Positions 14,754 through 17,130 of a stretch of DNA of 17,130 nucleotides are shown piece by piece. Positions within the stretch are counted from its first letter, which is position 1. Each line of letters opens with the position of its first letter. The notes under the pieces are model-generated. The model was given only the letters and a program-made list of their open reading frames with translations. It was not told where the DNA came from and made no database searches. The stretch is from assembly GCA_002425705.1 (NCBI GenBank), contig DIMT01000011.1:4879-22008 (forward strand), written 5' to 3'. The position numbers and the translations under genes are program-made. This stretch comes from Firmicutes bacterium UBA5559. Lineage in GTDB: Bacteria; Bacillota; Clostridia; Peptostreptococcales; Anaerovoracaceae.

Positions 14754-15448
14754 CGCTTTCTCCTGATGACATAGTAATATAGGATTCGGCCATAAAGACA
14801 AGCCAGTTTCCTCAGATTATAGCTGGAGGTTCCGTGGATCCTTGGGCTGTAGGGATAAAGGATATGGGTGGCCCGAAGGGGTTTATGGCGGAAAGCCTCT
14901 GCGGAAAAATAGAAAAAAGGTCCCTGGGCTGCGGCTATTTTTTGGGCCAATCCCCGGGTCATGATCCGATAGGCACTGACTTCCACCCCCCGGGGCTTTC
15001 CCAGAAACAAGGTGAAAAGGATATCCCGCATCTGGCTGCCGACTCTGCGGTACAGGGGCCCTGCTTGTCCTTCCGGCACTCCGTAGACCAGATCCCGGTC
15101 CTGCCGGATTTCAGCCAGAAGCCGGGGCAGGAGTTCAGGAGGATTCTGCAGGTCATCGTCCATGGTCACCACATAATCGCAGTCTGCTGTAATCATGGAA
15201 AGGCCACGAAGAACAGCCTGCTGCTGGCCCTGGTTTTCCCGGTGAAAATGGCTCCGGACAGAAGGGTATCGCTTCTGTAGCTCCAGAATCAGTTCCCGGC
15301 TCCCATCCCGGCTTCCGTCGTCCACAAAGAGGAGCCTCACCGGATGACCAGACAGGCTGGCATGGATTCGCTCCGTCAGCGGAATCAGCGTTTTTTCCCC
15401 ATTATAGACCGGGATGATGATTTCAATGGTTTTTTTATTTTCAGTCAT
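14750..15448 (-). CDS. GT2 family glycosyltransferase, DPM1/ArnC-like, without membrane segments
   Basis: A 232-residue GT-A glycosyltransferase. It shows EIIIPVYNGEK (9-19), LLFVDDGSRDGS (39-50), the metal-binding DDDLQNPPE (97-105) and a late basic motif RIHGTSSYNLRKL (203-215). These match polyprenyl-phosphate glycosyltransferases such as dolichol-phosphate mannose synthase and ArnC. ArnC-type proteins carry two C-terminal transmembrane helices; this protein stops soon after the catalytic domain with the tail YYYVIRRKR, leaving at most a short amphipathic or basic anchor. The ATG at 15446-15448 has AAAAGG about 9 nt upstream, 33 nt after the aminotransferase stop, and its TGA overlaps the ATP-grasp start (ATGA). 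It is likely to load the amino sugar onto undecaprenyl phosphate on the inner face for the GT39 enzyme, an inference from context. Confidence 0.85.
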   Translation of the reverse strand: MTENKKTIEIIIPVYNGEKTLIPLTERIHASLSGHPVRLLFVDDGSRDGSRELILELQKRYPSVRSHFHRENQGQQQAVLRGLSMITADCDYVVTMDDDLQNPPELLPRLLAEIRQDRDLVYGVPEGQAGPLYRRVGSQMRDILFTLFLGKPRGVEVSAYRIMTRGLAQKIAAAQGPFFYFSAEAFRHKPLRATHILYPYSPRIHGTSSYNLRKLACLYGRILYYYVIRRKR

Positions 15449-15481
15449 TTCTAGCGCCTTTTACTTGGTACTTCAGGTTTT

Positions 15482-16621
15482 CTAAAGCATCCGAATCCTC
15501 TGAAGGACCCGTTCTGCCGTATAGGCCAGCTCCTCTTCGGTAAGTTCCGTGTGGATGGGCAGCCTCAGGATGGTTTCGGCGATCCTGGTACTGCCGGGAA
15601 AATCCCGGTCCAATAGGCCCATTTTTCTACCCTTGCCCGAGCTGTGAAGGGGAACATAATGAGCCCGGACGTCGATGCCGTCCTCCAAAAGACCTGTCCT
15701 TAGCTGTTCCCGGACTTCCAAAGAGGGACAGTCCAGATAATAGATATGATAATTGGATTCACCGTAATCCGGCAGTTTCATTGGAAAAATTTGCTTCTCT
15801 TCCAGGCTTTTTTCCTGAAATATATGGCTGTAATAATGGTGGACCCGGCCTCGTTTTTCCCGGATTTCCACCCGATGGAGCATCTGGCCGTACAGGATGG
15901 CGGCCGGAGCTTCTCCTAAAATCATATTGGAACCTCCCTGCTGCCAGGAGTAGGAATTCCGCCCTTCCCGCAGGAACCGGCTTCGATCTGTTCCGTTGTC
16001 CATCAGGATTTCTGCCTTTTCCATCCACTTGTCTTCCCGGCAGAGAAATGCTCCCCCCTCCCCGCTGGAATAGTTTTTGGTATGATGAAAACTGTAGGCA
16101 CCAAAATCCCCCAAGTTCCCAAGGGCCTGACCTTTATAGGTGCTCCCCACCCCCTGAGCTGCATCTTCGATGAGCAGAAGGCCCTCTGACCGGCAAAGTT
16201 CCATCAGCTGATCCATATCGCAGGAAATCCCGCCATAATGGGTAGGGATGATGCCCCGGGTCTTCTTTGATATCTTCGCTGCCGCATCGGCAAGGCAGAT
16301 GTTTTTGGTTACCGGATCACTATCACAAAGGACGGGTACTCCGCCGGCCCTCAAGACTCCATTGGCAGCCGAGGGGAAATTGTAGGAAGGGATGATGAAT
16401 TCCGCCCCCGGTTCCGGAGCTATGACCAGCATCGCCAGTTCCAGGGCCGAGGATGCAGAGGTGACAAGTCGTATGTGCCGAATCTGATCCCAGAGTTCAA
16501 AGTGCTCCTGAAGCTTCTCCGTGAATGCTCCCCGGGATGACAGGTCTCCCTGAATCAGAGCAGATTCTATTAATTTCAGCTGTTCTGCCGGTTGAAAACG
16601 CTTATAAAACGGGATTTTCAA
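15482..16621 (-). CDS. dTDP-4-amino-4,6-dideoxyhexose transaminase, WecE/RffA-like (DegT/DnrJ/EryC1)
   Basis: A 379-residue PLP-dependent sugar aminotransferase. It aligns by eye along its whole length with WecE/RffA, the enzyme that makes dTDP-4-amino-4,6-dideoxygalactose: PFYKRF start, GDLSSRGAFTEKLQ, IIPSYNFPSAANGVL, PTHYGGISCDMD, IEDAAQGVGSTYKGQALG and the PLP-lysine motif FHHTKNYSSGEGG with K182. Other DegT enzymes (ArnB, PglE types) differ in these blocks. The start is TTG at 16619-16621; AAGGAG lies 7 nt upstream and no ATG is close, so TTG initiation is well supported. It is the first gene of the six-gene operon, driven by a strong promoter that overlaps the divergent rmlB promoter. 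RmlB supplies its dTDP-4-keto-6-deoxyglucose precursor. Whether the product is the 4-amino galacto or gluco sugar cannot be decided here. Confidence 0.88.
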   Translation of the reverse strand: MKIPFYKRFQPAEQLKLIESALIQGDLSSRGAFTEKLQEHFELWDQIRHIRLVTSASSALELAMLVIAPEPGAEFIIPSYNFPSAANGVLRAGGVPVLCDSDPVTKNICLADAAAKISKKTRGIIPTHYGGISCDMDQLMELCRSEGLLLIEDAAQGVGSTYKGQALGNLGDFGAYSFHHTKNYSSGEGGAFLCREDKWMEKAEILMDNGTDRSRFLREGRNSYSWQQGGSNMILGEAPAAILYGQMLHRVEIREKRGRVHHYYSHIFQEKSLEEKQIFPMKLPDYGESNYHIYYLDCPSLEVREQLRTGLLEDGIDVRAHYVPLHSSGKGRKMGLLDRDFPGSTRIAETILRLPIHTELTEEELAYTAERVLQRIRML

Positions 16622-16667
16622 GGCTGGTCTCCTTCCTCCGGTTCGCCCCGGGCGGTTTGCGTGTCCT

Positions 16668-16697
16668 ATTATATTATGCCTTTCTTTCCTTTGTCAA
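16668..16697 (-). promoter_or_regulatory. Strong sigma-A promoter of the aminotransferase operon
   Basis: On the minus strand, a perfect -35 TTGACA (16697-16692), an 18-nt spacer and a perfect -10 TATAAT (16673-16668). The expected start is near 16661, leaving a leader of about 40 nt before the TTG start. Confidence 0.85.
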
Positions 16698-16701
16698 CCT
16701 A

Positions 16702-16710
16702 TGGTATAAT
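16702..16710 (+). promoter_or_regulatory. Extended -10 promoter of rmlB
   Basis: TGGTATAAT is a consensus -10 (16705-16710) with an upstream TG (16702-16703). The -35 at 17 nt spacing is poor (TTCTTT, 16682-16687) and would overlap the body of the divergent promoter. The predicted leader is about 33 nt. Confidence 0.7.
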
Positions 16711-16749
16711 GCTGATAAACGACAGGATTTGATGCCACGAGGAGGAACC

Positions 16750-17130
16750 ATGAAGATTCTAGTAACCGGCGGCGCCGGATTTATCGGAAGCAATTTTATC
16801 TATCATTACCTGAACCGATATCCGGACCGGGAGCTGATCTGTCTGGATGCCATGACCTATGCCGCCAACCCGGCTACCCTGAAAGGGGCAGAAAACAATC
16901 CCCATTTCCGGCTGGTCAAAGGGGACATCACCCACCGGGAGGAGGTCTTCCGGCTGTTCCAGACAGAAAATTTTGATCATGTCATCAATTTTGCTGCCGA
17001 AAGCCATGTGGACCGGTCTATTGAAGATCCCGGCGTCTTTCTGACCACCAATATCCTGGGTACCCAGAATCTGATGGATGCCGCCCGGGATACGGGCGTA
17101 CAGCGGTTTCATCAGGTTTCCACCGATGAG
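16750..17130 (+). CDS. rmlB: dTDP-glucose 4,6-dehydratase, N-terminal part (truncated by window edge)
   Basis: 127 codons are visible and open to the right edge. The product starts MKILVTGGAGFIGSNFI with the Rossmann TGGAGFIGS nucleotide loop of extended short-chain dehydrogenases. LDAMTYAANPATL (about 33-45) is the RmlB signature, followed by GDITHRE, FAAESHVDRSI and the start of the VSTDE catalytic-region motif at the edge. RmlB oxidises, dehydrates and reduces dTDP-glucose to dTDP-4-keto-6-deoxyglucose, the precursor of rhamnose and of 4-amino-4,6-dideoxy sugars. The ATG at 16750 has AGGAGGA about 5 nt upstream. It is divergent from the WecE-like operon that could consume its product. Other rml genes would be expected to the right but are not visible. 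Confidence 0.95.
   Translation, partial: MKILVTGGAGFIGSNFIYHYLNRYPDRELICLDAMTYAANPATLKGAENNPHFRLVKGDITHREEVFRLFQTENFDHVINFAAESHVDRSIEDPGVFLTTNILGTQNLMDAARDTGVQRFHQVSTDE

Noticed and set aside
14754..14801. Longer start for the ATP-grasp gene
   Set aside because: The extension lies inside the GT2 gene and lacks the family's N-terminal pattern. ATG 14753 has AGGAG at proper spacing and an ATGA overlap.
1..17130. CRISPR array, tRNA, rRNA, transposase, phage integrase or attachment site
   Set aside because: I looked on both strands and found no regularly spaced repeats, cloverleaf, transposase motifs or flanking inverted repeats.

Overview
The window looks like a chromosomal segment of an anaerobic Bacillota (Clostridia-type) bacterium. 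The evidence is lipoproteins with lipoboxes, strong AGGAGG-type ribosome binding sites, TTG and GTG starts alongside ATG, sigma-A promoters often of the extended -10 type, a rubrerythrin-type C-terminus, and an ornithine-racemase-like enzyme. GC content looks to be slightly above 50 % by eye. Coding density is very high, with no gene-free stretch longer than about 235 bases. I saw no rRNA, tRNA, CRISPR array, phage gene or insertion sequence.

Layout from left to right. (1) Positions 1-96 hold the 3' end of a rubrerythrin/rubredoxin-like gene, followed by a terminator. (2) A small LpdD-like protein (265-621, +) has its own promoter directly behind that terminator. (3) A five-gene minus-strand operon (7226 down to 611) encodes two paralogous AMP-forming long-chain acyl-CoA ligases, an ACT-less homoserine dehydrogenase, an EamA-family exporter and a fold-III PLP racemase of the ornithine racemase type. 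Every junction is an overlap or a gap of 7 nt or less. (4) A two-gene minus-strand operon (9254 down to 7375) encodes secreted rhodanese lipoproteins with four rhodanese modules in total, ending in a clear terminator. (5) A plus-strand GT39/ArnT-like membrane glycosyltransferase spans 9489-11102. (6) A six-gene minus-strand operon (16621 down to 11052) encodes a WecE/RffA-type sugar aminotransferase, a DPM/ArnC-like GT2, an ATP-grasp ligase and a NitT/TauT-type ABC transporter (binding lipoprotein, permease, ATPase). (7) The 5' part of rmlB (dTDP-glucose 4,6-dehydratase) runs divergently off the right edge.

How they may work together. RmlB makes dTDP-4-keto-6-deoxyglucose, and a WecE/DegT enzyme could aminate a dTDP-4-keto-6-deoxy-hexose. 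The GT2 could load the amino sugar onto a polyprenyl phosphate, and the GT39 enzyme could transfer it outside the membrane. This order resembles the Arn (ArnB-ArnC-ArnT) logic, but with a dTDP sugar and an added ATP-grasp ligase that might acylate the amino group. The five-gene operon suggests a pathway joining an activated fatty acid with a homoserine-type or other amino acid, plus export. Both proposals are inferences from gene content. The individual family calls are much firmer than the pathway ideas.
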